From: Sabethes cyaneus | Lineage: Eukaryota > Arthropoda > Insecta > Diptera > Culicidae | Length of the DNA stretch: 64,000 nucleotides | Assembly (NCBI RefSeq): GCF_943734655.1 | Contig: NC_071354.1 | Coordinates: 226,542,397 to 226,606,396 of the forward strand | Reading direction: 5' to 3' | Shown: positions 1 to 11,490 of the stretch, piece by piece | Layout of the letters: every line of letters starts with the position of its first letter | How positions within the stretch are numbered: position 1 is the stretch's first letter | Translations under genes and position numbers: made by a program | Notes under the pieces: generated by a model | What the model saw: the letters and a program-made list of their open reading frames with translations, nothing else | Database searches by the model: none | What the model was told of the DNA's origin: nothing

Positions 1-555
1 GATAACTTTTAATTCAGCTTCAAAGGAAGTCAGTTTTGCAGGAACAGGAGCACGGGAGAAGCTACCATCAGCGCAAAGTCTTGCTAGTATATGAGTCTAC
101 CGTCACAGAGTAGATTTTTGATTACCGGATGAGTTACACACTAATGCTGTTGCAGACGGCTCAAACAGGGTTGAGCCAACCCACTATCAGAGACACTTCT
201 ACGCATGCTTACTCTTTCAAGTTTCCCAACACATCGTTTGTTTGATTGAAGGGCGCATTACATAAGTTTGAGACCTATAGGACTCCGGTTGGCCCACTAT
301 GCATTACTCTTCCTGAAGCATTACGCTTCCTCCATTGCATATAGGTATTATAATATACTAGTTGAGCCCGAATTTTACGATCCGGAAAATATAAATGTCT
401 GTTCAGAATTCAGAAAATTGCGGATTAATTCCATTGGCCAGTGTTTGCGAAGATGTTTAATCTTTGCATTAGTTCTTCGGGTTCTTATATTGCATAATAT
501 AGTTCTAAGATATTGTACATAAAAGTGTCATAGACAGAAACTGGAACAATTTTTT
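1..555. other. AT-rich stretch, no gene recognised
   Basis: No supported gene. An 84-codon ORF at 268-522 (plus) has no recognisable domain, unlikely composition and no splice context. The minus strand of roughly 1-100 can be read as a short open segment, but nothing ties it to a family. Confidence 0.4.
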
Positions 556-1108
556 ATGGTCGTATTGGATTTTATTTAACTGAATAAACACATCTGGCTG
601 TTTGCAACATTTATGTAGTCTGATTAGAGTAAAATGTTGCTTAAAAAATTCTTGATCGTTTGCTATCAGTAAGGCCATTGCAAATCATTTTAAAAAATTT
701 TGTCACCCCTCCTTGGTAATTGGCTTGAAAAATCGGGGGGTAAAAAAATAATTTCTAGGATATGAGTTAATTTTTTTTATAAAATCAATTGTCTGTCAAC
801 TGCGGAATTTCCGAAAATCGGCTAAAACAATTTCCTTTCGTTTTTGCCTTTTTTCGTAGATTTTTGCATGGAAATTAACAACGTATATATTAAAAGCAAG
901 AATAGATTTGGTTTTCACGTTTAAACCTAAAATAAAAATACCTAAAATCCATATTTTTTTGCTCGATTAAAAAATTCTCTTTGTTCCCCTCCCCCCCTTC
1001 AGTGGCCCGCCCAACACCGGAGGGACAAAAACATTTAAAATATTTGTAATGGCCTAACTCATTTTTAAAAATTTTGCTGCTTGGTCCGGTCTGATTTAAC
1101 ACCGACCA
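556..1108. mobile_element. MITE-like element related to the one at 48588-48836
   Basis: The right end carries the reverse complement of ATATGGTCGGTGTTAAATC, the same terminal motif seen at both ends of 48588-48836. Internally, the stretch around 600-660 (TCTGATTAGAGTAAAATG and flanks) recurs in inverted orientation at 48655-48715. The left end is diverged, so the start is approximate. It is non-coding. Confidence 0.5.
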
Positions 1109-1114
1109 TATGAT

Positions 1115-1416
1115 ATCGTGACAAGCAATCGAGTTGAGCAGGCGAGTCGAGCAGTTGAATCAAGCAATCGAGTCAAGCAGTTGGGTCGAGTAGACGAGTC
1201 GAGTAGTTAAGTCGAGTAGTCTTCTCGAGCTGTTCAGTCAAGCAGTCAAGTCGATCTTTCCAATCAAGCAGTTGAGTCAAGCAGTCGAATCGAACAGTTC
1301 AGTCGAGCAGTTCAGTTAAGCAATCTAGTCGAGCAATCAAATCGAGCAGTCTAGTCGAGCAGTCCAGTCGACAAATTTAGTCAACCAGTTGAGCAATCGA
1401 GCAATCCACCAGTCGA
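1115..1416. repeat. Degenerate 13-bp minisatellite
   Basis: About 20 head-to-tail units of roughly 13 bp following GTCGAGCAGTTGA, with variants such as GTCAAGCAGTTGG and GTCGAGTAGTTAA. The array abuts the left end of the long inverted-repeat element that starts at 1417. Confidence 0.85.
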
Positions 1417-3780
1417 CAGTGGTGATCGTGTGATTTTGCGCCGAAACGTGAAGTTTTTCGCATGTAGTGTCTTTAGGAACATTTCTTGGTATAATAAACC
1501 CCTTCTTGTGAGAGAAATCTTTGGGTGATTAATTCCCTTAAAAGTGAGATACGAAATTTATTTTCTAGTATATTCGAGATACAGGTTTGGTACTTTCGAT
1601 AAAGTTGTAGTAAATATCAATACAAACAACTTTGTTAAAGACACCATGCTTGTATCTCTTCATGGAAATCCTCTATGAAGCGTTATTCGTGGCCAAGCTC
1701 TTTAAAACAGTTTTTAAACCCTGACTTATTCTGGTCAATTTTTACGTGTTCATAGTGTTCTAGAAAGTTGTTTATCTTGCTAAAATCAACGTTTATGTAG
1801 AACATTATTATATGTTATTATCCAAAGTTTCAGAGATTTTGAGCTGTTTTGGTTAAAAATAGTACTTTTTTGAGCTTTAATATTTCCCAAGGTGGCAAAT
1901 GGTCACAGATCAAACAACTCCTACTTAATAGTACAACAAAAAACCTGTAAAAGCAAGTGTCAATTGATTGTATCTGTTTGTATCCTCAAAAGTTATAGTT
2001 GTTTTAAAATTCCATCTCAGTCATGTTTCCAGAACAATAAACTGTAGTTCGGATGCAACAAAGCCCATTTGGTTTACGTTCGTAATCTCTTTCCAACAAG
2101 TTAAGTTACCAGCAATTTTTTCGCCCATTTTCCTGTCTGAAATGAATATAGACTTAAAATTATTTGACGCAATTAATAAGAGAAAAGTTTCCAAATAACT
2201 AACTTATGCCTATTTTGTTCAATCCCTTCAATTGATGTCTTTTCAAAGGAACACACTCATAATGGGCTGGTACCGAATGGCCGAAATCCAAATAACCGTA
2301 TTTCAACAACAGTCACAAAAGGCCGAGTCATGATAGACCGAATTTTGAATTACTAAGTAAGCAGTACATCATATAGTTAATTATATTAAGTAAATGTGTA
2401 GGTGAGATGACTCTACATAAAATGTTGTTTTGGAACAATTCGGAAGGAGAGAGCAATGTAAAATTGAACAAAATTAACTTAAGTTATTTGGAAGTTTTTC
2501 TCTTCTTAATTGCGTCAAATAATTTTAACTCTACATTCATTTTCGAATAGGAAATAGGCGAAAAAATTGTTGGTAACTTAACTTGTTAGAAAGCGATTGT
2601 CAACGTAAACAAAATGGCGTTTATTGCATCCGAAAAACAGTTTAATTGTTCTGGAAACATGACTGAGATGGATTTTCAAAACATAACTTTTGAGGATACA
2701 AACAAATACAGTCAATTGACACTTGCTTTTACAGGTTTTTTGTTGTACTTTTAAGTAGGAGCTGTTTGATCTGCCACCATTTGCCACCTTGGGAAATATT
2801 AAAGCTCAAAAAAGTACTATTTTTCACCAAAAAAAGCTCAAAATCTCCGAAACTTTAGAAAATAACATATAATAATGTTCTACATAAACGTTGGTATTAG
2901 CAAGATAAACAACTTTCTAGAACACTATGAACACGTAAAAATTGACCAGAATAAGTCAGGGTTTAAAAACTGTTTTAAAGGGTTTGTCCACGAATAACGC
3001 TTCATAGATAATTTCCATGAAGAGATACAAGTATGGTGTCTTTGACAAAGATGTTTGTATTGATCTTTACGGGACTACCCTATATGGCATAAAGACATTT
3101 GGCATAATGCTGTTTGGCATAACGCCATTTGGCATAACGGTCATTTGGCATAATGATCATTTGGCATAACGACTTTTTGGCATAATTGATGATCTAGCCA
3201 GATTTTGTTGTTTGGTGCTTCGATCGCCTCACCAAGAAAGAGTGATCCGATCCCAACTAAAGGAAAGAACTAGAGGTCAGTAAACCTAGGAAAACAAATA
3301 AACCTAGACAGATGTGATTTCTGCAGGGGGCTGCCCCCCGCAGTGGCCGGCGCTTCCGACGGCGGGTTACCGGCGAACACTCGCCGTTGCCTACGGTCGG
3401 CTCGCCCTGAATCATCTAGCAAAGCGAACATTCGGTCATAAAATAAGTTTGAGGAATTATGCCAAATGGCTCCTTATAATTATGCCAAATGGATTATGCC
3501 AATTGACGTTATGCCAAATAGCATTATGCCAAATGACTTTATGCCAAATGGGCGGCCCCCGATATTTACTACAACTTTGCCGATAGTATCAGACCTGTAT
3601 CTCGAATATACGAGAAAATAAATTTCGTATCTCACTTTTAAGGGAATTAATCACTCAAAGATTTCTCTCGCAAGAAGGGGCTTATTATACCAAGAAATGT
3701 TCCTAAAGACAATGCATGCGAAAAACTTCGCGTTTCGGCGCAATATCACAAGATCGCGTATTTCGCTGTTTGGACCACTG
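1417..3780. mobile_element. Long inverted-repeat (foldback-type) element
   Basis: The left arm (about 1417-2225) and right arm (about 2452-3780) are inverted copies of each other over some 800 bp, separated by a 225-bp spacer. The outermost bases read CAGTGGT at the left and ACCACTG at the right. The left arm lacks about 18 bp just inside the end. The right arm is interrupted by a second element at 3071-3560. No transposase ORF is present; the 76-codon ORF at 1968-2198 and the 69-codon ORF at 2578-2787 come from the two arms and resemble no transposase. CAGNG-type ends would fit a hAT-like element, but no clean target-site duplication was found, so the superfamily is open. Confidence 0.85.
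3071..3560. mobile_element. Nested element with inverted GGCATAA minisatellite arms
   Basis: It interrupts the right arm of the 1417-3780 element; the left arm supplies the empty site. It is flanked by GATCTTTAC (3062-3070) and GATATTTAC (3561-3569), a 9-bp duplication with one mismatch. The ends form an imperfect 20-bp inverted repeat beginning GGGACTACCC and, from the other side, GGGGGCCGCCC. The left arm repeats TTTGGCATAACG-like units and the right arm repeats the complement. Between them lies a G/C palindrome near 3326-3343 and a GC-rich core shared with 37.6, 38.4 and 50.1 kb. The 9-bp duplication and G-rich ends resemble MULE-type elements, which is inference. Confidence 0.8.
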
Positions 3781-4500
3781 TGCAGTGAGGTGACTGAGAA
3801 TACAACCCATTGCTACGAAAGCATGACGTTCTGTCAGGGACCTGTTTTTAGTTACCGATAAGCCTCTTATGACGTCCAGTTAGAGACCTGGTTTTCGGTA
3901 CAGACATAAGCCTCTTATATAAATAGATAATGATGTAATGTCCACTCTGTCATGAAACAATAAATCAATTTACATTCACTTGTTAAAAATTCATCGTGAT
4001 TTTAAATCCAGCCTCTTTTTTGGTCTGTTGTTAAAGTACAGCAAACTACCGAATAGGCCCTTGGATGGTGCTGTTTGCTCATCGCAATTTTTCAAGTTTC
4101 TAAATATAGATACAGCTAGTTTTTGGTAGGCGAGAGGCCTTTGATAAGCCCGAACAATATGCCAAATATCAACTTCATTGTTAACTGAGCAACTAAGAAA
4201 TTACGGTGGGTGCACGCACAACACTACCCACTGTGTTATTCGAGGGATTGCTTCATAAGTGTTCAGTACCTATTATATGAAAATACCAACCAATTATATG
4301 AAAAACTTGTCACAAATAAATAGAGTTGCAACATAATTGATGTATATTGTTCAGGCTTGTGCCGCTTAATAGGCTGAAAATACCCTCCCATACCCTATTT
4401 CTCGTTTAAAAGTTACTTGTATGAGCAAACCAAAGGAACCCCAATGGGAAATCCTTTTTCGGTTTTTACATATGTGTAAAACAATAAAAAAAATAATTTA
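3781..4500. other. AT-rich, promoter/poly(A)-like block, possible solo LTR
   Basis: Between 3859 and 3970 there are two direct copies of ATAAGCCTCTTAT, the second running into TATATAAATA, followed about 45 bp later by AATAAA. This order (repeat, TATA, poly(A) signal) is what a solo LTR would show, but no clear TG...CA ends or target duplication were found. The rest has no gene. Confidence 0.3.
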
Positions 4501-4506
4501 ACTATT

Positions 4507-5150
4507 AAGGCATGTTGCTGCTTCGTCTTAATTGCCTATTCCCGTCCTATCCAACACAAATTATTAAAAATATCAGCATTTTTATGACACACAATGCAAA
4601 ACTAGTCATTCCCTAATATTTTAGTTTGTTGTCTATCATACGCTTTTTATCATTAAAGGAAGTCCTACCAGCCAAATTTCCTACATTTTTTCGTGCGACG
4701 AAGAAGAAAATGTCGACTAATCGTTTTAATTTCCGTCATTCATAAATGAAAATAACTCACGCAAGGCATTGTCGCTATTCTACAGCCAGGAAAACTTGCC
4801 TGACCTGTAGAAATGTTGCAGAAAAACATTTGTCATGCTGTCCTGCACAAAAAAAGCGCGTTGGCTTCGTAAACATTGTTGTGATTTTTAGTTCAGACGA
4901 TGAAAAATGTTGATGGATGGATTTTAAAGCGGTACGACGAATTTAAGAAATAAAGTCAGTTGCCTAATTTTAATAATATGCTTTAATAATCGCTTTTCAG
5001 TGATTTATAAGTTCACGGATCGGAAGATAAGTGTGTTTTAGTTAAATCAGCACAATAGCTTTTGGAGTATTCATTAAATCTATCCAACAAATGATGGAAA
5101 TTACAATGGCTTTACTTACTACGACGGGAATTAGCAATAAACCCTATAAT
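4507..5150. repeat. Interspersed repeat, copy A (paired with 23476-24230)
   Basis: About 640 bp in the same orientation as 23476-24230, alignable nearly end to end, with small indels. It contains no ORF of note. It serves as the empty-site reference for the retroposon inserted in copy B. The element's ends and class are not clear. Confidence 0.8.
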
Positions 5151-6860
5151 CTCTTAGCGAATTGCGCCACGGATTGAAAATTTATTCACCACATCATTTC
5201 CCCTACTAAAACAGTTGTTATAAAACTGCTGTGGCAACTTATTATATGACTAAATCTGGTTATACATAAGTCGTTGTAACGAAAAGTACCAAAATTGTGT
5301 AGGTCAGATCTACAGAAGCTGAATGCCCTTAAAAAACCATCCGATAAATTAGAAAAACATGTCTGTGAATTATCAAAAAGATTCATGGAAATAGCTTGAC
5401 TTACTTTTCTAATTTCTAAATTTAAAAAACAATTATAGGGTAATGAACCGGTTTTAAACAGTCTAAGCTTTCACAGATTGTTTTACCTTATTACAAGCGA
5501 TGGGTTGACTAACTAGGGGATATCAGCATATCAATCGTCTTGCTACCTACTCAAGGTGCTTTTTTAAGCAATCCTGAAATCTGAATTTTCATAAGCCCCC
5601 ATAAAAAATCCCTCGAACTTTTCCCCCTATTCAGTAAGTTCGCGCTCCTATCCGTGACCTACTAATCGGTATCTGCATTAATAGATTTGATATTTTTGGT
5701 CGGTAGATGCGTAAAATGCCATCTGTCTAAATTGTTTATCGGGGAATACACTCACCGCACCATTCGGCAAACGGTATTCGTCGTCTCTTTTATTCTCTAG
5801 TGTTTTTATGGGAAATTGCGGGTTTGACGTCTCACTCGCTGTTCATAAGGATGGTTGGAGAACAAAAGAGGCAAACATAACTGTGCACACGGCATGACTA
5901 CAGAACAGAGTTGTAAAAGGAAATAATAATGAAACACATCGTTGCTTCATTAAATCACTGAGAAAATCTTCGAAAATTATTGAAAAAGCGTTCTTTTCTG
6001 TTGTTTTTAATAAAGAAAAATTAATTATGAACATACATTTCTCTTGAAAGTGTTGAACCACGTTTTCACCATTGGAGGTTTCAGTTTATTTCAAACCTAT
6101 AATTCTTATTTTCAGAACCGAAACAGTGTCTTGGCAACACGATAGTTCATGAGCTACGCTGCAGCTGCTGCTACTGGTGAACAGGTTCCGTCAATTCAGA
6201 ATTTATTTTCAGTTTTGTTATAAAATAATAAAACTTTCGGCTAGTGAAAAAGCCTTAGATAATAGAAAAGATAGTGAATAATATGATATGTGACAATCGA
6301 GTGCTTGACTTTTAGAGTGGTTGTAATCAGTGCTGAAAAATGTGATGGATTGATTAGTAGCGAGATGGCGATTGTCTTCAGCAGCTGAAAAATGTACGTG
6401 TTTGGACAACAATTTTTAATTCATCATATTTCTTGTCGAAAACCCAGTAAATTGTGTTTGTGTGAATTAAATCTATGGTTAAGTGATTTGTGAAGATGTT
6501 CATATCCAAAGATTTTGAAAATATGAATAAAAAAGTGCATTTATTTTCAACTGATTAGAACAGGTGACACTGCTTAACCCGTTCCTTACCTTATATACAA
6601 TAATCTCGTCTTTTTCTTTCTAAGTAAATAAAACACAACCTTACCGTTACTCATATGAGTATAGAAAATTTGCATTGTTTTGTATATCAATTATTCAATC
6701 ATTTTGAAAAAAATTAGTCAAATGCATAACTGAATCCTATTTATTTTTATCTATAACACAAAGTAGCTTCTTTAGTTGGAGCAAATCCGTCATTTGTTTA
6801 ATGTCACATTAATTTTCAAACATTCCTGAAATTCTGAACTTCTCCTGTTACTGATTTAAA
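5151..6860. other. AT-rich DNA, nothing recognised
   Basis: No gene, repeat array or element border could be supported. The short ORFs here have no recognisable domains. Confidence 0.5.
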
Positions 6861-8560
6861 ACCGGTTGCCGGAAGAAACAAGGACTCAACGCAAAAGAAC
6901 CTGTTTTCTTTAACTCACACCCTCAGTGGCAGTGAATTTTTTATTGCTCTGATATTCCAGACAGCTTCGTGACGATAATGGCCAAACTATGCAAATTCGA
7001 GCTTCCGAATCGCTTCCTCTCAATACCAGTACCAGCAATGACGCATCAACAATGATTCTTATTTCAACATTCGTTTCAACAGTTCAACACGGTTGCTCGA
7101 AACTTTTCTTACGTAATTTTTGCGTGTACTAAGGCTCCAACTTTGCTAATCATGCTGTCAATATTCAAACCCACATCCGGATATGGGCCGGTTCTTGAAA
7201 CGCCGCCAAAAAACGTAAAATCAAACCAAACCAATGAACTGACTATTTGTTGGCAGCAGCTCAGTACACGCTGAAAAAAGTACGATCTTTGCGCAATGCG
7301 CCCGAAGGGCGGAGTGTTCTTGAACAACCCGCACCCCCGCCCCAATTTCCAAGGTCGTAAGGAAATAAAACTTTCTCCAATTTACAAATTATTCAACACC
7401 ACCCACCCGGAGCAGCAATCGGCCGGCTCGCGCTCGGAACGCTTTTCTCGGTTAACCTTATAGGCAATTCCAACTGTAAAAGGAAACCTTTTTCGGTCAA
7501 ATGGGCGAACCGTAACGATTCGATGGAAGCAGAACAAGAAAAAAAAGTTTGCCTGATTGATTGACGTTCCGCATATTTTTTGCCGGCCGGCCGGCTGGTC
7601 GGCTAGCCGGGCTGTTTTGTATTTTTTTGCTTTCATCTTCGGCCATAACGTGCGTCGTGCCTATCGGCCAGCCAGGCAGCAGTCCAGTCGTCGACAGGAA
7701 GGAAAGGAAGTGGAAAACTTCAGAGGCCCCCCTGCGGCTGCGGCGGAACTCGTCAAGGCTGTGGGAAAAGTTTCTTTTTTCCGGCGTGCCTGTGAAGGAA
7801 CCTGCCGTCGTCGTCGTCGTCGTCGTCGTCGAAACCGGAAAATGAGCGTGATGTTTATAGGTTTGGTTGCGGCGATAAAAATGAATCATTCCGTTGGGTA
7901 AGTTTTCACGAGACCCGACGGGTGGAAAGTGTTTGAATTAATATCAAATAAACAGTTATGTAGGACAATTCGAGAAAGCTGCTGGGCATGCTGTTAATTT
8001 TTATGGTCCCGAAAAAATTGTTCAGATTGTTGAAAAATTAAAAATTGTTCGTCGGTTACTGAATTTCTCAACTCGGAATCGGAAGTCGAGCCAGTAGAAT
8101 AGCAAAAGCTAAAAGGGTGGTCAAACACCCAAGCCGATAAGAACTACAGCCAGCCGTTCGATCAATCCGACCGGATAACATATTATTGCGGTATTGTGAA
8201 AATTTGTGACCTCCCGCGTACAGCAAACAGCGTCTACGACACGACACGGAAGCGAATGGTTGTGTGTGGTTCCGAGGAACCTGCCTGCGCCTGCTGGAAG
8301 GTCGTCACAAATAATTAATGTTGCTTTAGCAAGTTGTTGGTTTCTGGTCGTTTATTGCCAAATTCTGATCTAATGGTCGATTGGTATAAGTCACACTACG
8401 CCGCAATAGTCTCGGAGTGAGTAATTACCGAACGAATTTTCCGACAGCCTTCGACAGCCTATAGGCCGCGCTAACTAACGGACCGACCGGTCCAATGAAT
8501 AGCACCGATGATTGAGTTAGCTCGTATAATATTATATACTTCGAACTGAATTGCTAAAAT
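6860..8560. other. GC-richer non-repetitive island with (GTC)n
   Basis: This stretch is richer in G+C and CpG than its surroundings and matches no other part of the window. It holds a GTC trinucleotide run at about 7806-7832 and runs of CCGG (7582-7610). ORFs of 78-130 codons at 7109-7901 overlap on both strands in several frames. They owe their length to the GC-rich composition and show no domain. It could be a 5' untranslated or promoter region of a gene whose coding exons lie outside the window. That is inference. Confidence 0.35.
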
Positions 8561-9630
8561 TTGTGATATTTATCGGCGGCTTGACCGACGAAAGAAGAGG
8601 AAACGATGTAATCGTTAAGGAAAAGTTTTATTTCTTCACTCGGAGAGCCCGAAATTTTCCATGTCAATAGACAGGAGACAAATCTCCAAAAGCCATAAAA
8701 TGGACAATTAATGTTAAATGGCAGAAAGAACGCACACATATTTCGCCTTCCAATGTGTGCACGGAAGCATAACGTTTCGCCAAACGACGAGGTCCTTTTG
8801 CTGGGATCTGCCTTCGGTATGTGACACGGCTAGATTGTGCCCTGATCCGGGCTCAGGAACTGACAGAATAACGAAGATGTCTCGGACGTCTTTTTCCATT
8901 ATAAAATCACAGCCACTGTAAGTCAGGTGCCTGACGGCGAAGGCACAGAGTGAGTGGCTGTACAAACAAAGTATCCGAGATCCGTTCCTCGAGAGAAGGA
9001 TGGGCGTTTTCATAACATGGTGATATCCATGCAGCAGCAGAGGTAGATCGGAAAGTAGAAAATCCAAACTACCTGGCTAGCGGATAACGGGCTCACCTGT
9101 GGGATGAAATAAATTGATGGTGTGCCCACTTTTGGGAGCTTTTGACGACGCAGAATTAAGCCATTAAATCCCGTTCAATCCACTAACATTAGGGGAATTC
9201 GGCATGGGAAAAGTGATTGCGTTGTAATTGAGTAAGTGCATTTGCTTTTCGGTAAACAAGGTAGAGCATGGAATGATGTTTTCTGCAATTTGTTGCCTAG
9301 AATAAATTTGCAAACAAATGTAGTTCTCACATTTGTTTGCACACATCTTCTAAGCAACAAATGTTGTCAGGAAAATAGCAAAAAGAGGATGGTCTAAAAT
9401 ATAAATGATCCGAAAAAATGGTTTTAAATAAATAAATAAATGTGGAATAATTGAATTGGAGTTAACTCAAAATTAGATTTAATCTTGAAGAAATGTAAAT
9501 ATGAATTTCATATGATCAAAAATAGAACAAGGGAATAATGTAATGCTCGTAAACCGAAAGAGCTCGCAGAGCCCTTGAATACGTTCAAGGTAAGCAAATT
9601 TCAAGCACCCCAATCGCTAAGCTCGTTCAG
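8561..9630. other. Nothing recognised
   Basis: Short overlapping ORFs at 8714-9067 and 9164-9360 lack domains or splice context. No repeats shared with the rest of the window were seen. Confidence 0.4.
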
Positions 9631-9633
9631 ATG

Positions 9634-10050
9634 TCACTGAAGTTCGATGCAATCAGCTGTCGAATGTACAACAAGGTAAAGCTTTAGATCGTCAGCATAA
9701 ATTAAATATCGTCTTGATTGTATTACCGCACAGGCGTTGAAAAATAGTAAAACAAAAAATAAATGGTACCAGATTAATCCCTTGTGGTACAGTCTGAAGC
9801 CAACTGAGGTACGCCCTGAGGCCAAACTGAGGCCAATAAGGTATGATTTCAGCCATGCAATTATGTCAGAGGAAGCTCCAAGGCGCACGATTTCCGCCGA
9901 TAGGATGAGGTAGTATACACGATTAAATGCTGCTTTTAAATTTGTATACACGGCATCTACTTAAGTTCAGTTTTTCATAGCTTTAATGCAGTGCGAAGTA
10001 ATAGTATCTGCCTGGAAACAATCCAAGTTGGTTCGATGAGATTTTTTCCA
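9634..10050 (-). pseudogene. Non-LTR retrotransposon reverse transcriptase relic (Jockey-like)
   Basis: The minus strand at 9634-9951 reads as the middle of a reverse transcriptase: TNLKAAFNRV (normally TDLKAAFDRV) near the N-terminal side, then LGASSDIIAWLKSYL, and the catalytic box LIYADDLKLYLVV followed by ADCIELQ. Upstream on the same strand, up to about 10050, the segment ITSHCIKAMKN followed by stop codons and VDAVYTNLK fits the region that precedes this motif. There is no endonuclease domain, at least two stops break the upstream part, and the fragment covers roughly 130 of about 900 residues. It is a dead 5'- and 3'-truncated copy. The Jockey assignment rests on motif style only. Confidence 0.75.
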
Positions 10051-10104
10051 ATTAAAATTACTAACACCTTTGAGCCCACACAAAGGGACGTAATTCCTCG
10101 ATAA

Positions 10105-10195
10105 TTTACTATTAATTTTATTCACGACAGATACGTATTTCGCCTTTGACTGCAGTAGTTCCAAAATAGACACTGATGAAACCTGCAAAGTCGTA
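10105..10195. repeat. Diverged arm of the foldback family at 45.9 and 57.2 kb
   Basis: The segment TTTATTCACGACAGATACG continuing into TATTTCGCC matches the arm of the palindromic element at 57220-57838 and the single arm at 45893-46003, then diverges. Confidence 0.55.
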
Positions 10196-11392
10196 GGCAA
10201 AAAACGTTTTTATCTTGAATTAAATTAGTAGGTAGTGGAATTTAATTGTGAAAAAGTTTTTCTTTATTTCAACCTGAAAATGGACCAGAATGTATGCCAA
10301 GAAATAAAACAAAATATGAACCTGAAAATGGATTTGAGAATAGCTTTCACAAAAAAACTGACAATAGACAAAAAATAAAGCTAAAATGGGCCTGAAAATA
10401 AATCTAAACTGACCAAAAACGTATTAAAAATGGACAAAAAATTGATCTGAAAATAGCCTTGATAGTGTGCAAAAAGCGGACCTAAAAGCCAACCAAAAAA
10501 TAGACTTGAAAATTGTTCTGAAAAGAATCATGGAAATGTACTAAAAACTGGACCGAAAAATGGACCTGAGAATGCCCCAAAAGGTGGACCAAAAAGTTAA
10601 TAGAACAAAACCATGAAATGAACCAGAAAATGGATATAAAAATGGGCCTGAAATGGGCAAAAAAATTGCCATGAAAGTTGATCTGAAAATAGCCATCAAA
10701 ATGTACCAAAACTAGTAGACGTAAAATGGACCAGAAAATAGATCTGAAAAGTGATTTAAAAATAGCTCTGAAGATGTATCAAAAAGTAGAATTAGAAAAT
10801 AATAGATTAGAAAATGGAACTCAAATTGATCCTAATCCTAATCCTAAAAATGGATCTGAAATAGACCTAAAAGTGGACCTGAAAATGGACCTGAAAACGC
10901 ACCTCAAACTAGACTTAAATATAGACCTATAAATGGACCAAAAATGTGCCAACGAATAAATCAAAAATTAAACCTGAAAATGGATTTGAAAATTGACGGG
11001 AAAATGGTTCTTAATATAAACAACAAAATAGGCCTAAAACAACCAAAAATTTACAAAAAAAAAAATGAATCCAGAAATAGATCTGAAGATAGCTCTATAC
11101 TAAAACGTGGACCAAAAAATAGACCTGAAAATGTACCAAAAAGTGGAGCAAACACTAGATCTTCTGATCTAGTGGGTATGGACCTTAAAATGAGCCTGAA
11201 AGCAAATCTGAATGGCTCTTAAAGTGGACCTAAAATTAAGCATTTTAACGAAGGCCCCCAGTATTAACAAGACTGACCTCTTTGTTATTTTTTCATATAA
11301 ACGCCATGCGTCAGCATCAGTGACGTTTCTATTTGCGAAAATTCCGTATTGGTGTTTGTTCGACTATGTTGGCATGGCGGTACCCAAGCAAC

Positions 11393-11490
11393 AATGTGAT
11401 TTTTATAATACTTTTATGGCGGTTTTCACGACCAATTATGGTCTTAAATGCCATCATAAAAATGTAATAAAACTCAAATTGTTACTTGGG
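11393..11490. mobile_element. 98-bp MITE with TA target duplication
   Basis: The ends are CCCAAGCAACAA and TTGTTACTTGGG, a near-perfect inverted repeat. It is flanked by TA on both sides (11391-11392 and 11491-11492). The body is itself largely palindromic. It matches the inverted orientation of the copy at 48405-48513. Confidence 0.85.

Noticed and set aside
1968..2787. Two ORFs that look like a duplicated gene in opposite orientation
   Set aside because: They are the same stretch in the two arms of the long inverted repeat, with no recognisable domain.
7497..7901. Overlapping ORFs of 94-130 codons on both strands
   Set aside because: GC-rich composition and a GTC run keep several frames open; no domain or splice support.
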